Source of the DNA: Oscillospiraceae bacterium
GTDB lineage: Bacteria > Bacillota > Clostridia > Oscillospirales > Ruminococcaceae
Direction of reading: 5' to 3'
Assembly: GCA_017415165.1 (NCBI GenBank)
Contig: JAFQIY010000022.1
Location: 1-64,000 of the forward strand
Length of the DNA: 64,000 bases
A program made the position numbers and the translations under genes. Below the pieces are notes generated by a model, which was not told the origin of the DNA, ran no database searches, and saw only the letters and a program-made list of their open reading frames with translations. The first letter of the stretch is position 1. Each line of letters opens with the position of its first letter. Shown here one piece after another: positions 26,327-34,940 of the stretch.

Positions 26327-27253
26327 ATGGCAAAAACTGTATTTTTGTTCTCGGGACAGGGCTCTCAGTATGTAGGTATGGGCAAGGAGCTTTGCGAAGC
26401 GTACCCCGATATCGACGTGTACGCAAGAGCAAGCGAAATTCTCGGCTTTGACCTTGCTGAAAAAATCAACAATTCCACTGAGGAGGAGCTTGCGCAGACT
26501 GTTATCTCTCAGCCTGCAATAATGGCAACCTCCCTCGTGGCTTTTGAGATAATGAAGAAAAACGGCGTAGAATTCTCCGCAGTTGCAGGTCACTCCCTCG
26601 GTGAGTATGCGGCAATGGTTGCAAGCGGCGTCCTTTCCTTTGAGGACGGCTTTAAGGTAATCAAGGCAAGAGCAGCTGCAATGCAGAAGGCTGCTGAAAA
26701 CAGCGACGGTGCAATGTATGCCGTCCTGGGCAAGACCGCTGAGGAAATCGAGGAAGTATGCGCTTCTATCGACGGTTACGTTGTGCCTGTAAACTACAAC
26801 TCCGCCGCACAGACAGTTATCGCAGGCGAAACCGCTGCCGCAGAAGCTGCTGCCGCAAAGTTTGCAGAAATGGGCGCTAAGGCAGTAAAGCTGGGGGTTT
26901 CATCCGCTTTCCATTCAAAGCTTATGCAGCCTGCCGCTGAGGAATTTGAAGCAGCACTCAATGAAATGAACATCACTTTCAACAAGCCTGCAGTTGCTTT
27001 CTATTCCAACCTGCTCGGTGCAGAAATGACCGAATTTGACGGTATGCCCGAAAAGCTTGCAAAGCACATCGTTTCCCCTGTAAAGTTCACATCTGAGCTT
27101 GCGGCGCTTCAGGCTGAGGGCTACGAAAACTTTGTTGAGCTTGGTCCTAACAAGGTGCTGACAGGACTTGTAAAGAAAACACTCAAGGGCGTAAACGCTG
27201 TAAATGTTGAAAACGAAAAGACTCTCGGCAAGGCGCTGGAGCTTTTTAAATAA
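26327..27253 (+). CDS. fabD: Malonyl-CoA:ACP transacylase
   Basis: 308 residues; loads malonyl groups on ACP. The nucleophile is S90 in AVAGHSLGEYAAM; the oxyanion glutamine is in FSGQGSQYVGMG. Normal length. It is divergent from the rest of the fab operon, unlike the common co-directional arrangement. GAAAGGAAA ribosome site. Confidence 0.96.
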   Translation: MAKTVFLFSGQGSQYVGMGKELCEAYPDIDVYARASEILGFDLAEKINNSTEEELAQTVISQPAIMATSLVAFEIMKKNGVEFSAVAGHSLGEYAAMVASGVLSFEDGFKVIKARAAAMQKAAENSDGAMYAVLGKTAEEIEEVCASIDGYVVPVNYNSAAQTVIAGETAAAEAAAAKFAEMGAKAVKLGVSSAFHSKLMQPAAEEFEAALNEMNITFNKPAVAFYSNLLGAEMTEFDGMPEKLAKHIVSPVKFTSELAALQAEGYENFVELGPNKVLTGLVKKTLKGVNAVNVENEKTLGKALELFK

Positions 27254-27283
27254 GATTAATAATAGTTTGGAGAAGAATGAAAG

Positions 27284-27673
27284 ATGACTTACGAAGAAAT
27301 TTTTACACAGGCTAAGGAAGCCTTCACAGGCGGCGATATCACAGGCTACAATGGCGATTTCGCTATTCAGGTAAATATCACAGGCGAGGGCGAGGGTGCT
27401 TTCTATATCGCATTCAAGGACAACACTCTCGACGTTGCACCTTACGAATACTATGACCGTGATGCAATTCTCATCGCTTCCGCTGAGGACTTCATCAAGA
27501 TTGCAGACGGCTCACTCAACGCAGTTGCCGCTTTCACAACTGGCAGACTCAAGGTTGAGGGCAGCATTGACAAGGCTCTTGAGCTTCAGAAGATGATTGA
27601 GGTTATGGGCAAGAATGGCAAGAAGGCTGACAAGGCTGCTAAGAAGCCTGCAAAGAAAACTGCTAAGAAGTAA
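27284..27673 (+). CDS. SCP2-like sterol-carrier domain protein
   Basis: 129 residues. The first ~105 match the small SCP2 lipid-carrier fold (QVNITGEGEGAFYIAFKDN, then LIASAEDFIKIADGSLNAVAAF, GRLKVEGSIDKALELQ). The last ~20 are a Lys/Ala histone-like tail (KKADKAAKKPAKKTAKK). Directly downstream of fabD, so a lipid or acyl-chain carrier role is sensible. The basic tail could contact membranes or nucleic acid. Confidence 0.8.
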   Translation: MTYEEIFTQAKEAFTGGDITGYNGDFAIQVNITGEGEGAFYIAFKDNTLDVAPYEYYDRDAILIASAEDFIKIADGSLNAVAAFTTGRLKVEGSIDKALELQKMIEVMGKNGKKADKAAKKPAKKTAKK

Positions 27674-27686
27674 GGATTGATTTCAG

Positions 27687-28424
27687 ATGAAAAAGCCTAT
27701 TTTTTCAGTAATTATCCCCGCACACAATGAGGAAAACTACATAGGCGGCTGTCTTGAAGCAATTCAGAAGGCGGCTTCTCACGCTCCCAAGGGAAGCGTT
27801 CAGATTATTGTTGTTGCAAACCGCTGTACTGACAGGACTGCGGAAATTGCACTTTCTTACGGTGCGCTGGTTGTTCCGAATGAGGATAAGTCCATAAGCA
27901 AAATCCGTAATGCAGGTGCGGCACGGGCTATCGGCAGAATTATCGTTACGATAGACGCTGACAGCAAAATGACTGAAAATTCCTTTATCGAAATCCACAA
28001 AATGCTTACGTCAAAGCTTTATGTGGGCGGAGGAACAATGCCGAAGTTCGACAGAATGTCTCTCGGAATTGCTGTTTCGTCTGCGTATGTTGCAATGAAC
28101 CTTGCTCCGATTATGATTAAGGAAAAAGCTCCTCTTTCGGGAGGAATGTTCTGGTGTCTGAAAAAGGATTTTGATGCAATAGGCGGCTTCAATGAAGAAC
28201 TGGTAAGCCTTGAGGATATGGATTTTGCGGTGCGTCTGAAGCGTCACGGCGAAAAAACAGGCAGAAGATACGGTGTTCTTCCGAATGCGAAAATTATCAC
28301 TTCAAGCAGAAAGTTTGATGAATTCGGTGACTGGTATCTTATCAAAAACCGAGAGCTTACCAAAAGAATTTTTACGGGCAAGGACAGAGAAGCGGCTGAC
28401 AGCTTTTATTATGATGTAAGATAA
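27687..28424 (+). CDS. Family 2 glycosyltransferase
   Basis: 245 residues, GT-A fold: FSVIIPAHNEENYIGGCLEAI at the N-terminus, a DXD-like DADSKM at about 92-97, and LVSLEDMDFAVRLKRHG further on. No membrane helix is obvious. Donor and acceptor are unknown. It follows the SCP2-like gene by 13 bases. Confidence 0.85.
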   Translation: MKKPIFSVIIPAHNEENYIGGCLEAIQKAASHAPKGSVQIIVVANRCTDRTAEIALSYGALVVPNEDKSISKIRNAGAARAIGRIIVTIDADSKMTENSFIEIHKMLTSKLYVGGGTMPKFDRMSLGIAVSSAYVAMNLAPIMIKEKAPLSGGMFWCLKKDFDAIGGFNEELVSLEDMDFAVRLKRHGEKTGRRYGVLPNAKIITSSRKFDEFGDWYLIKNRELTKRIFTGKDREAADSFYYDVR

Positions 28425-28436
28425 GAAGGTATAAAA

Positions 28437-29267
28437 ATGTCAAAGTACGGTTTATTAGGATATCCTCTGGGGCACACAATGTCCCCTCCGATACATAAGA
28501 GATTGTTCGAACTTGACGGCAAAGCTGACGCTGAATACGAGGTTTGCGAATTTGCTCCCGAAATCCTTGCGGACAAGATTGAATACCTCAACAGCCTTGG
28601 TGGCTACAACATCACTATCCCATACAAGGTTGAGATTATCAGGCATATTGACGGTCTTGACGAGTCAGCAAAGCGCTACAACTCCGTAAACTGTGTTGCT
28701 GTAAAGGACGGCAAGCATATCGGTTACAATACCGACTGCTACGGCTTTCTCCGTTCCCTTGAAGCAGGCGGTGCAAGGCTTGACGGTAAGGTGCTGCAAA
28801 TCGGCTGCGGCGGCGTGGGCAGAATGATGGCAATTGAAGCGGCACTTCACGGTGCTGACCTGACAATCGTTTCCCTGCCTGAATTTATCGCAGGTGCAGA
28901 GGCGGCGGCTGACGAAGCACGGGCGCTTAATCCCGACGCTAAAATCAAGGTTATCACTCACGACAAAATCGAGGGCGAATTCGATTTGCTGATGAACGCA
29001 AGCCCCGTAGGAATGTTCCCTAAGGTGGACGACTGCCCCGTAAGCGAGGACGTAATCAAAAACTGCAAGTGCGTGTTCGATGTTATCTACAACCCGAACG
29101 TTACAAAGCTGATGCAGATTGCACAGGATAACGGCATAAAGGCTATCGGCGGTATGGCTATGCTGGTTTGGCAGGCTGTTGTTGCGCACGAAATATGGGA
29201 CGGCGCAAAATACCGTGACGAGGACATAAATGCGCTCATTGAGGAAATGAGAGCGAAGCTTGCTTAA
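28437..29267 (+). CDS. aroE: Shikimate dehydrogenase family protein
   Basis: 276 residues. Shikimate-binding segments YPLGHTMSPPIHKRLF and GYNITIPYKVEII, with the catalytic Lys in the PYK motif; NTDCYGFLRSLE supplies the Asp. A Rossmann loop GCGGVGRMMAIEA follows. Reduces 3-dehydroshikimate in aromatic amino acid synthesis. The adjacent genes are unrelated, so an alternative substrate of the YdiB type is possible. Confidence 0.88.
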   Translation: MSKYGLLGYPLGHTMSPPIHKRLFELDGKADAEYEVCEFAPEILADKIEYLNSLGGYNITIPYKVEIIRHIDGLDESAKRYNSVNCVAVKDGKHIGYNTDCYGFLRSLEAGGARLDGKVLQIGCGGVGRMMAIEAALHGADLTIVSLPEFIAGAEAAADEARALNPDAKIKVITHDKIEGEFDLLMNASPVGMFPKVDDCPVSEDVIKNCKCVFDVIYNPNVTKLMQIAQDNGIKAIGGMAMLVWQAVVAHEIWDGAKYRDEDINALIEEMRAKLA

Positions 29268-29307
29268 ATTTCAAACATAAATACAAAACAGAACAGGAGG
29301 AATAGCA

Positions 29308-30183
29308 ATGAAGCTTAATCGAAAGCTGCTGATTATTGCAAAGGGCATAAGCGTCTGGTGGGGAATTTATCTTATTCTGGGCTGCTGCGCAGGCTTTGCG
29401 GTGCGAATGGTGCAGACGATGTTTATGTCCGCTGAACCGCTGGAAATACTGATGTATGCACCGTATATGTGTATATGCGCTCTCATTCTTGCTGTTCTGA
29501 CATATTTTATTGGTGAAGCAGCGAAAAAAGCTCCCCGCAGAAAGCTTCGCAGACAGCTGTTTGCGATACTTGGCGAGGAGGGCTTCTCCACAAATTACAT
29601 AAGCAAGCTTTTTGAAAATGCACGCGAGGATATGAAGTATATTCTGTACATCGAAGCGGCTTGCGTTTATTGTATGAGGGGCGAATATGATTACGCCGAA
29701 AAAACTCTTGAATCCGTTGATTTGATAAGCATTACGGATATTGCTCAGACAACTGGCGACTACCGCACAGTTGCGTATTATTACTGCGTAAAGATGGCGT
29801 TAAGCGTGATACAAAACGACGCTGACGGTGCGGCAAGAGCTTATGATGACGGTATTTATTATCTTGATGCATATTCCGACAACGATATCGTTATGGCGGT
29901 GCTGGCGCTGTATCAGACTGAGGCAGGGCTTTACAACTCGGCAATTGATACGGCTGAAAAAATAAAGTGGAAGTCCCTTCCCCGAAAGATGAAGCGTTAC
30001 GGAAAAGCTTTTGTATCCTATGTAAAGTCGTGCAACCTGCTTAATATGGGCAAATATGACGATGCAGTAATTTATGCACGAATGTCACTTGAAACGCCCT
30101 GCACGGAGTATATCGCCTCACAGGCGGAGGAAATTATCAAGCGTGCCAAAAGCGCGAAGCTTACCGCATCACAAAACACATAA
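29308..30183 (+). CDS. Membrane protein with TPR-like soluble domain
   Basis: 291 residues: two helices at about 15-37 and 50-70, a basic linker (KKAPRRKLRRQ), then an all-helical region with TPR-like spacing (RGEYDYAEKTLES; GLYNSAIDTAEKI; MGKYDDAVIYARMS). Likely a protein-interaction module at the membrane. GGAGG ribosome site. No family name is warranted. Confidence 0.7.
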   Translation: MKLNRKLLIIAKGISVWWGIYLILGCCAGFAVRMVQTMFMSAEPLEILMYAPYMCICALILAVLTYFIGEAAKKAPRRKLRRQLFAILGEEGFSTNYISKLFENAREDMKYILYIEAACVYCMRGEYDYAEKTLESVDLISITDIAQTTGDYRTVAYYYCVKMALSVIQNDADGAARAYDDGIYYLDAYSDNDIVMAVLALYQTEAGLYNSAIDTAEKIKWKSLPRKMKRYGKAFVSYVKSCNLLNMGKYDDAVIYARMSLETPCTEYIASQAEEIIKRAKSAKLTASQNT

Positions 30184-30185
30184 AC

Positions 30186-30217
30186 AAAAATGCCGAGGAG
30201 CTTTCCTCGGCATTTTT
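30186..30217. terminator. Bidirectional terminator between convergent genes
   Basis: A 14-bp perfect stem (aaaaatgccgagga and its complement, 30186-30199 with 30204-30217) with a gctt loop and A/T runs on both sides. It touches the Nudix stop codon. Confidence 0.88.
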
Positions 30218-30624
30218 TAATCTCTGATAGCTTTTTTTGCCTTGTTGACAATTGATTTGTCATTTTCGTAGGTCAGCACGGCAGTAGCGTGTCCGATGTC
30301 AACCCACTTGATTTCGGCAATTTCCTCCTCCTGAGGGACAAAATCATAATTTTTTGCTTTAGCAATAAAGTAGACAACAACCTTTTGTGTGTCCTTACGT
30401 GGGAAATACTGTACAGTTTCACGGAAGGTAGGGTCGATGATAACATCAATGCCTGTTTCTTCCTTTATCTCACGCTGAGCAGTTTCAACTTCAGTTTCGC
30501 CTTCTTCGACGTGTCCCTTAGGGAAAGACCAGTGACCGCTGTTGATATGCTTGATGAGCAGTATTTCGATATTTCCGTGGTACCTGCGATAAACAATAGC
30601 ACCACAGGACTTCTCATGGGTCAT
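30217..30624 (-). CDS. Nudix hydrolase, Ap4A-type
   Basis: 135 residues. The Nudix box is complete: GHVEEGETEVETAQREIKEE followed by TG-I. The MTHEKSCGAIVYRR start and the HWSFPKGHVE segment resemble diadenosine tetraphosphatases. Probably cleans up dinucleoside polyphosphates or related nucleotides. Confidence 0.88.
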   Translation of the reverse strand: MTHEKSCGAIVYRRYHGNIEILLIKHINSGHWSFPKGHVEEGETEVETAQREIKEETGIDVIIDPTFRETVQYFPRKDTQKVVVYFIAKAKNYDFVPQEEEIAEIKWVDIGHATAVLTYENDKSIVNKAKKAIRD

Positions 30625-30763
30625 ATGTACTTCCTTTCCGAAACCGCAAACGGGTCTGCGGCTCTATTTTAATATAGCTTAGTATAATTATAACATAAAT
30701 AATTCTGTTTGTCTTGCTTTTTTTGAAAAAAATTATAAATTTCCAAAAATATTTTTGAGTACG

Positions 30764-30881
30764 ATAAATTATAATTTATAGAGTTAGGAGTGTTGAGAGT
30801 GGAGTGTGGAGTTGTTGTGTAAACTATGGTTCTCTTTAACTCCTCACTCCACTCTCCTAACTCAACGCTAAATTATAATTT
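30764..30881. repeat. Dispersed hairpin element, copy C
   Basis: Same orientation as copy B, with exact aaattataattt flanks at 30766-30777 and 30870-30881 and a ~92-base core. The right arm ends differ (cctaactcaacgc instead of the ccaaactccacac type), but the loop is unchanged. It lies between the purine permease terminator and the Nudix promoter. Confidence 0.87.
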
Positions 30882-30891
30882 CTCCAAATAA

Positions 30892-30925
30892 CAAAAATCC
30901 GCTCCCGTAAATTCGGAAGCGGATT
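30892..30925 (-). terminator. Terminator after the purine permease gene
   Basis: Minus-strand stem AATCCGCT ... AGCGGATT with additional CCG/CGG pairing, followed by TTTTTG. It ends the hpt-permease unit. Confidence 0.8.
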
Positions 30926-30930
30926 GCTTT

Positions 30931-32295
30931 TTATAAGAATATATATTTGAGCACGAACAGCACTGCAAGCACATACATTACAGGTGAAATTTCCTTACGC
31001 TTGCCGCAGATAAGGTTGATAATCACAAATGAAATTACGCCCATTGAAATACCTTCCGCAATACTGTAGAAAAGCGGCATTGCTATTACGCAGATGTATG
31101 CGGGAATTGCTGTTGTATAGTTATCGCTGTCCAGCTTAAGATTGACTATATTGCTGAACATCAGGAAGCCTACGATGATGAGCGCAGGCGCTGTTGCGAA
31201 GGATGGAATTGCTGTGAAAACAGGTGCGAAGAACATTGAGATAAGGAACAGCAATGCTGTTGTCATTGATGTAAGACCTGTTCTGCCTCCTGTTGCGACG
31301 CCTGATGAGGACTCGACAAAGGTTGTGGTTGTTGATGTACCGAGGATTGCGCCGCCTGATGTTGCGATTGCGTCTGCAAGAAGTGCAGGTCTTATTCTCG
31401 GAAGCTTGCCGTCCTTGTCAAGCATATCAGCCTTTGTGCTTACTCCGATAAGTGTGCCAAGTGTATCGAAAAGGTCAACGAAAAGGAATGAACAGATTAC
31501 AACGATAAAATTGAAAATTCCCACGCCGTTCATATCCACATTGAAGCACTGACCAAAGGTTTCGCCCAGTGCAGAAAAGTCAGTCATACCGATAGCAGGA
31601 AACAGTGAATAGTAGCCTGCTGCTGCGTCAGGTACATAGATACCGACCAGCTGACAAATCATACCCAGCACCCAAGTGCCGAGGATACCGAAAAGAATTG
31701 CGCCCTTAAAGCCCTTGATGTACATTATAGCTGTAGCAAGCGTACCGATTACTGCAAGAAGTGCGCTGATGCCCGATGTGCTGAAATTATCGGTAAAGCT
31801 TGTGATTGTAACAAGTGTTGAGGAATTGCCCACTGTCAGACCTGCATTCTGCAAGCCGATAAAAGCAATAAACAGACCGATGCCGACCGACACGGCATTT
31901 TTCAGCTGCAACGGAATAGCGTTGAAAATTGCTTCACGGACGTTTGTAAGGGAAAGAATTATAAAAATAATACCCTCCACAAAAACCGCCAGCAGTGCAA
32001 CCTGCCAGGAATAACCCATTGCACCCACAACGGTGTACGCCAGATATGCGTTAAGACCCATACCTGCGGAAAGTGCAAAGGGGTAATTCGCAAGCAGAGC
32101 CATAAGTGCCGTGCCGATAAAAGAAGCTATACAGGTCGCAAGCAAAACTGCGGTTGAGTTCATACCTGCGTCACCTAAAATACTTGGATTTACTGCGAGA
32201 ATATATGCCATTGTCATAAACGTGGTCAGACCAGCCATAATCTCGGTTTTTACATTGGTATTGTTTTCTTTCAGCTTAAACACCTTTTCAAGCAT
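30931..32295 (-). CDS. NCS2-family purine permease, AzgA/PbuG type
   Basis: 454 residues, about 12-14 helices. N-terminal EIMAGLTTFMTMAYILAVNPSIL and LSAGMGLNAYLAYTVVG and the later LFVDLFDTLGTLIGVSTKADM are hallmark segments of guanine/hypoxanthine permeases. It follows hpt by 13 bases, so import and salvage of hypoxanthine/guanine form one unit. No purine riboswitch is apparent upstream of the pair. Confidence 0.92.
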   Translation of the reverse strand: MLEKVFKLKENNTNVKTEIMAGLTTFMTMAYILAVNPSILGDAGMNSTAVLLATCIASFIGTALMALLANYPFALSAGMGLNAYLAYTVVGAMGYSWQVALLAVFVEGIIFIILSLTNVREAIFNAIPLQLKNAVSVGIGLFIAFIGLQNAGLTVGNSSTLVTITSFTDNFSTSGISALLAVIGTLATAIMYIKGFKGAILFGILGTWVLGMICQLVGIYVPDAAAGYYSLFPAIGMTDFSALGETFGQCFNVDMNGVGIFNFIVVICSFLFVDLFDTLGTLIGVSTKADMLDKDGKLPRIRPALLADAIATSGGAILGTSTTTTFVESSSGVATGGRTGLTSMTTALLFLISMFFAPVFTAIPSFATAPALIIVGFLMFSNIVNLKLDSDNYTTAIPAYICVIAMPLFYSIAEGISMGVISFVIINLICGKRKEISPVMYVLAVLFVLKYIFL

Positions 32296-32308
32296 TGTGC
32301 AAACCTCC

Positions 32309-32860
32309 TTAGTCTGTACTGTATTCTGCTATGTACGGCAGATTTCTGTAATGCTCGCCGCAGTCAAGACCATAGCCAATTACGAAATAATCGGGGATTG
32401 TAAACAAAGCCATATCCGCCTTGAAATCCACAACACGTCTGTCGGGCTTGTCCAGCAGGGTAACGACATTCAGCGAAAGGGGATTTCTCATTTTCAGCAT
32501 TTTTGTCACGTCATTGAGAGTGCGTCCCGTGTCGATAATATCCTCAACAATTACAACGTGGTACTTGCTCACGTCCTGACCGATATCCATAGTGATTTTT
32601 ACCACACCCGTTGAAATCGTACCCTCATAGTAGCTTTTTGCACACATAAAGCCTATTTCGCACGGCACGGTTACCGCACGGCACAAATCCGCCATAAACA
32701 CGAAAGCACCCTTCAAAATGCTCACCAGCAGGATAGGACGTCCGTCATAAATGCTGTCGATATATGCACCTGCTTTTTTCACTGCCTCGTCAATCTGCTC
32801 CTTTGTAATAAGAACCTTTTTGATCTTGCTGTTATAAGCTTCAATTGATATATTTTCCAT
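32309..32860 (-). CDS. hpt: Hypoxanthine phosphoribosyltransferase
   Basis: 183 residues. Converts hypoxanthine or guanine with PRPP to IMP/GMP. The PRPP-binding loop is HVVIVEDIIDTGRTL; RPILLVSILKGAFVF and VDFKADMALFTIPDYFVIGYGLD are other family segments. In-frame starts upstream (32875, 32869) exist; GGGGA at the right distance favours the ATG at 32860. Confidence 0.94.
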   Translation of the reverse strand: MENISIEAYNSKIKKVLITKEQIDEAVKKAGAYIDSIYDGRPILLVSILKGAFVFMADLCRAVTVPCEIGFMCAKSYYEGTISTGVVKITMDIGQDVSKYHVVIVEDIIDTGRTLNDVTKMLKMRNPLSLNVVTLLDKPDRRVVDFKADMALFTIPDYFVIGYGLDCGEHYRNLPYIAEYSTD

Positions 32861-32889
32861 AATTAACATCCCCAAAAGTATTTTTATTT

Positions 32890-32919
32890 ATTATAACACA
32901 ACGAGACACCATTTTTCAA
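32890..32919 (-). promoter_or_regulatory. Promoter of hpt-permease unit
   Basis: On the minus strand: TTGAAA, 18-base spacer, TATAAT, about 30 bases before the hpt start. The short leader excludes a purine riboswitch. Confidence 0.75.
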
Positions 32920-32940
32920 CTGTTTTCGATTTTTTGCACA

Positions 32941-32969
32941 AAAAAAGAGGAACCCTCAGGTTCCTCTTT
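32941..32969 (-). terminator. Terminator of surface-protein gene 1
   Basis: Stem aaagaggaacc / ggttcctcttt (32944-32954 with 32959-32969), ctca loop, T-run on the minus strand. Confidence 0.85.
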
Positions 32970-33030
32970 AATGTAAACTATTTAATTAGTTACGTTCAGA
33001 AGTAAGATTAGTTTCTCTTAGAAGTGAAAC

Positions 33031-33696
33031 TTAGTTTCTCTTCTTTGCAACTACTGCAGCTGTACCAGCGAGAGCCATTACAACAGCCATAGCAGCTACA
33101 GGAGCGTTGCCTGTTTCTGTAGATGTTGTTGTAGAGTCAGCAGCAGGAGCAGCCTCAGCAGCAGGAGCGCCGTTCTTCATAAGGTCAGCGGATTCTTCTT
33201 CAGAAACCTGCTTGAATTCACCCTCTGGAGCACCAGCGGAAAGTGTAACGTTCTTGATGTTTACGTGGCAAACCTGGAAAGCCATACCAGCCTGTTCGCT
33301 TTCGCCGCCCTCGTAGTCAACGAATGTGGACCATACAGACTCAGGAACTACGAATTCGATTGTTGTGCAATCCTTAGGAACAACGATAAAGCCGTCGCCC
33401 TTAGCGTAAGCTGTGTCAGATGTAAGACCTGTCCATGTGAGCTGATCCCAAGAAACGCAGATGTTCATAGGCTTGAGGAGAGCGTTGATATCGCCAACCA
33501 GTGGAGCCTTGTGCTCAACGTCGAGAGTAACCTTAACGTCGCCGCCGATAGCTGCGAATTCAGCCTTAGGAATTACGCCTGTTGCGCCCCAGTCACCTGG
33601 ATACTCGCCGATAGAGAGAGCGAATGTGTTTACAGCTGTCATTGTTACAGCCATTGCTGCTGCTGCGATAGCAGCTACAATCTTCTTAAGTTTCAT
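33031..33696 (-). CDS. Secreted anchored protein, array member 1
   Basis: 221 residues: signal peptide (about 1-26, cut near NTFA), a beta-rich domain of ~140 residues (VKVTLDVEH, FVVPESVWSTF, CHVNIKNVTLS), a short Ala/Ser/Thr spacer, and a C-terminal STETGN followed by a 20-residue hydrophobic helix and AKKRN. This resembles a cell-wall or membrane sorting signal without the canonical LPxTG. GGAGG ribosome site before the ATG at 33696. A strong TATAAT lies upstream at about 33740-33745. Function unknown; a carbohydrate-binding-like fold is possible. Confidence 0.8.
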   Translation of the reverse strand: MKLKKIVAAIAAAAMAVTMTAVNTFALSIGEYPGDWGATGVIPKAEFAAIGGDVKVTLDVEHKAPLVGDINALLKPMNICVSWDQLTWTGLTSDTAYAKGDGFIVVPKDCTTIEFVVPESVWSTFVDYEGGESEQAGMAFQVCHVNIKNVTLSAGAPEGEFKQVSEEESADLMKNGAPAAEAAPAADSTTTSTETGNAPVAAMAVVMALAGTAAVVAKKRN

Positions 33697-33865
33697 TGTT
33701 ATTTCCTCCAATTCATTTGACAGTAAACCTGTCTAAAGTTAACAACTTAATTATAGCATTAACTTCGTCCAAACACAACATCTTTTTTTAATAATTATTT
33801 TAAAACTTTTTTGTGCAAAACATATAACCAAAAATATGAAACCGTTTTCGTCAGACTTCATAGTG

Positions 33866-33897
33866 AAAAAAAGAGAGACTCAAACGAGTCTCTCTTT
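33866..33897 (-). terminator. Terminator of surface-protein gene 2
   Basis: Perfect 12-bp stem aaagagagactc / gagtctctcttt (33870-33881 with 33886-33897), aaac loop, T-run on the minus strand. Confidence 0.88.
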
Positions 33898-33940
33898 AAG
33901 TATTACTGATTTGAATTAGTTTCTCTTAGAAGTGAAACTC

Positions 33941-34741
33941 TTAGTTTCTCTTCTTTGCAACTACTGCAGCAGCACCAGCGAGAGCCATTACAGCAGCGAT
34001 AGAAGCAACTGCAACGTTGCCTGTTTCTGTAGCTTCTGTTGTTGTGTCAGCTGCAGGAGCTTCTTCAACAACTTCTTCAACTACTTCTTCTTCAACTTCT
34101 TCAACGATTTCTTCTTCTACGATTTCTTCTTCAACAACTTCTTCAGCTGTTTCTTCTTCAGCAGCTTCTTCCTCTACTGCAGCTTCTTCTTCAGCAGCCT
34201 CTGTTGTTTCTTCTGTAGCTTCTTCAGCAGGAGCTTCTGTAGCTTCCTCAGCAGGAGCAGCAGCAATTTCGATTACGTTACCGTTAGCATCGAGGATATC
34301 AGCAGACTTTACAGTAAGTGTACCGCTCCAAGTCTGAATCCAGAACTGGCAGTATGTATCGGACTCAGCAAATACAGGCTTATCAAGAAGCCAAGTGATT
34401 GTACCGTTTTCAACGTCAGCAACGATTGGCTTAGCGTTTGTAGCCCATTCGTTGGAGAGCCAGCCTGTGGACTGGGAGTTAGCACCTATACCGCCGCCGA
34501 TCCAGTCTTCGGAACCGAATTCAACATAGTACTTTACACCATAGATAGTGTCAAGAGCGATGCCTGTGTCAGCTGTGAGGTTAGGGTCACCTTCCTTGTC
34601 AGCACGAACAAATACTGTACCGTTTGCGTCGCCTTCCTTCATGTAGTTTGTTGTGTCGATAACAGCGAATGCGTTTACTGCCATAGCAGATACAGCAACA
34701 GCTGCTGCAGCAACTGCAGCTACAATTTTCTTGAGATTCAT
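33941..34741 (-). CDS. Secreted anchored protein, array member 2, Glu-rich spacer
   Basis: 266 residues: signal peptide (about 1-26), a ~125-residue beta domain (GVKYYVEFGSEDW, QFWIQTWSGTLTVKSADIL), then a ~75-residue spacer almost entirely Glu, Val, Ala and Thr (VEEEIVEEEIVEEVEEEV), and ATETGN + hydrophobic helix + AKKRN. The 3' end, including the last codons and the following 25 bases, duplicates that of member 1. ATG with GGAGGAAAAAAC before it. Possibly sugar-binding; unproven. Confidence 0.8.
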   Translation of the reverse strand: MNLKKIVAAVAAAAVAVSAMAVNAFAVIDTTNYMKEGDANGTVFVRADKEGDPNLTADTGIALDTIYGVKYYVEFGSEDWIGGGIGANSQSTGWLSNEWATNAKPIVADVENGTITWLLDKPVFAESDTYCQFWIQTWSGTLTVKSADILDANGNVIEIAAAPAEEATEAPAEEATEETTEAAEEEAAVEEEAAEEETAEEVVEEEIVEEEIVEEVEEEVVEEVVEEAPAADTTTEATETGNVAVASIAAVMALAGAAAVVAKKRN

Positions 34742-34881
34742 TGTTTTTTCCTCCAAATAAATAAATTGACGTTTTAACGCCTTTGTAACAATAATTATAA
34801 CATTATACATTCATTTAGACAATATGTTTTTTTTATAATTATTACGGCTATTTTTTGTTTATTTTATTGAATTCCGCAAAA

Positions 34882-34915
34882 TAAAAATCCGCCTCGTAAA
34901 CCGAAGCGGATTTTA
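34882..34915 (-). terminator. Terminator of surface-protein gene 3
   Basis: Stem aaaatccgc-tcg / cga-gcggatttt around a taaac loop, T-rich on the minus-strand 3' side. Confidence 0.82.
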
Positions 34916-34940
34916 TACATTAAGTTATTTCCAAAAAAGA

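Noticed and set aside
32861-32940. Purine riboswitch before hpt and the purine permease
   Set aside because: The promoter is within ~60 bases of the start; no aptamer can fit.
33932-34777. 281-codon plus-strand frame opposite array member 2
   Set aside because: Cys/Phe/Ser-rich translation is simply the complement of the Glu-rich spacer; the minus strand has ribosome site, signal peptide and terminator.
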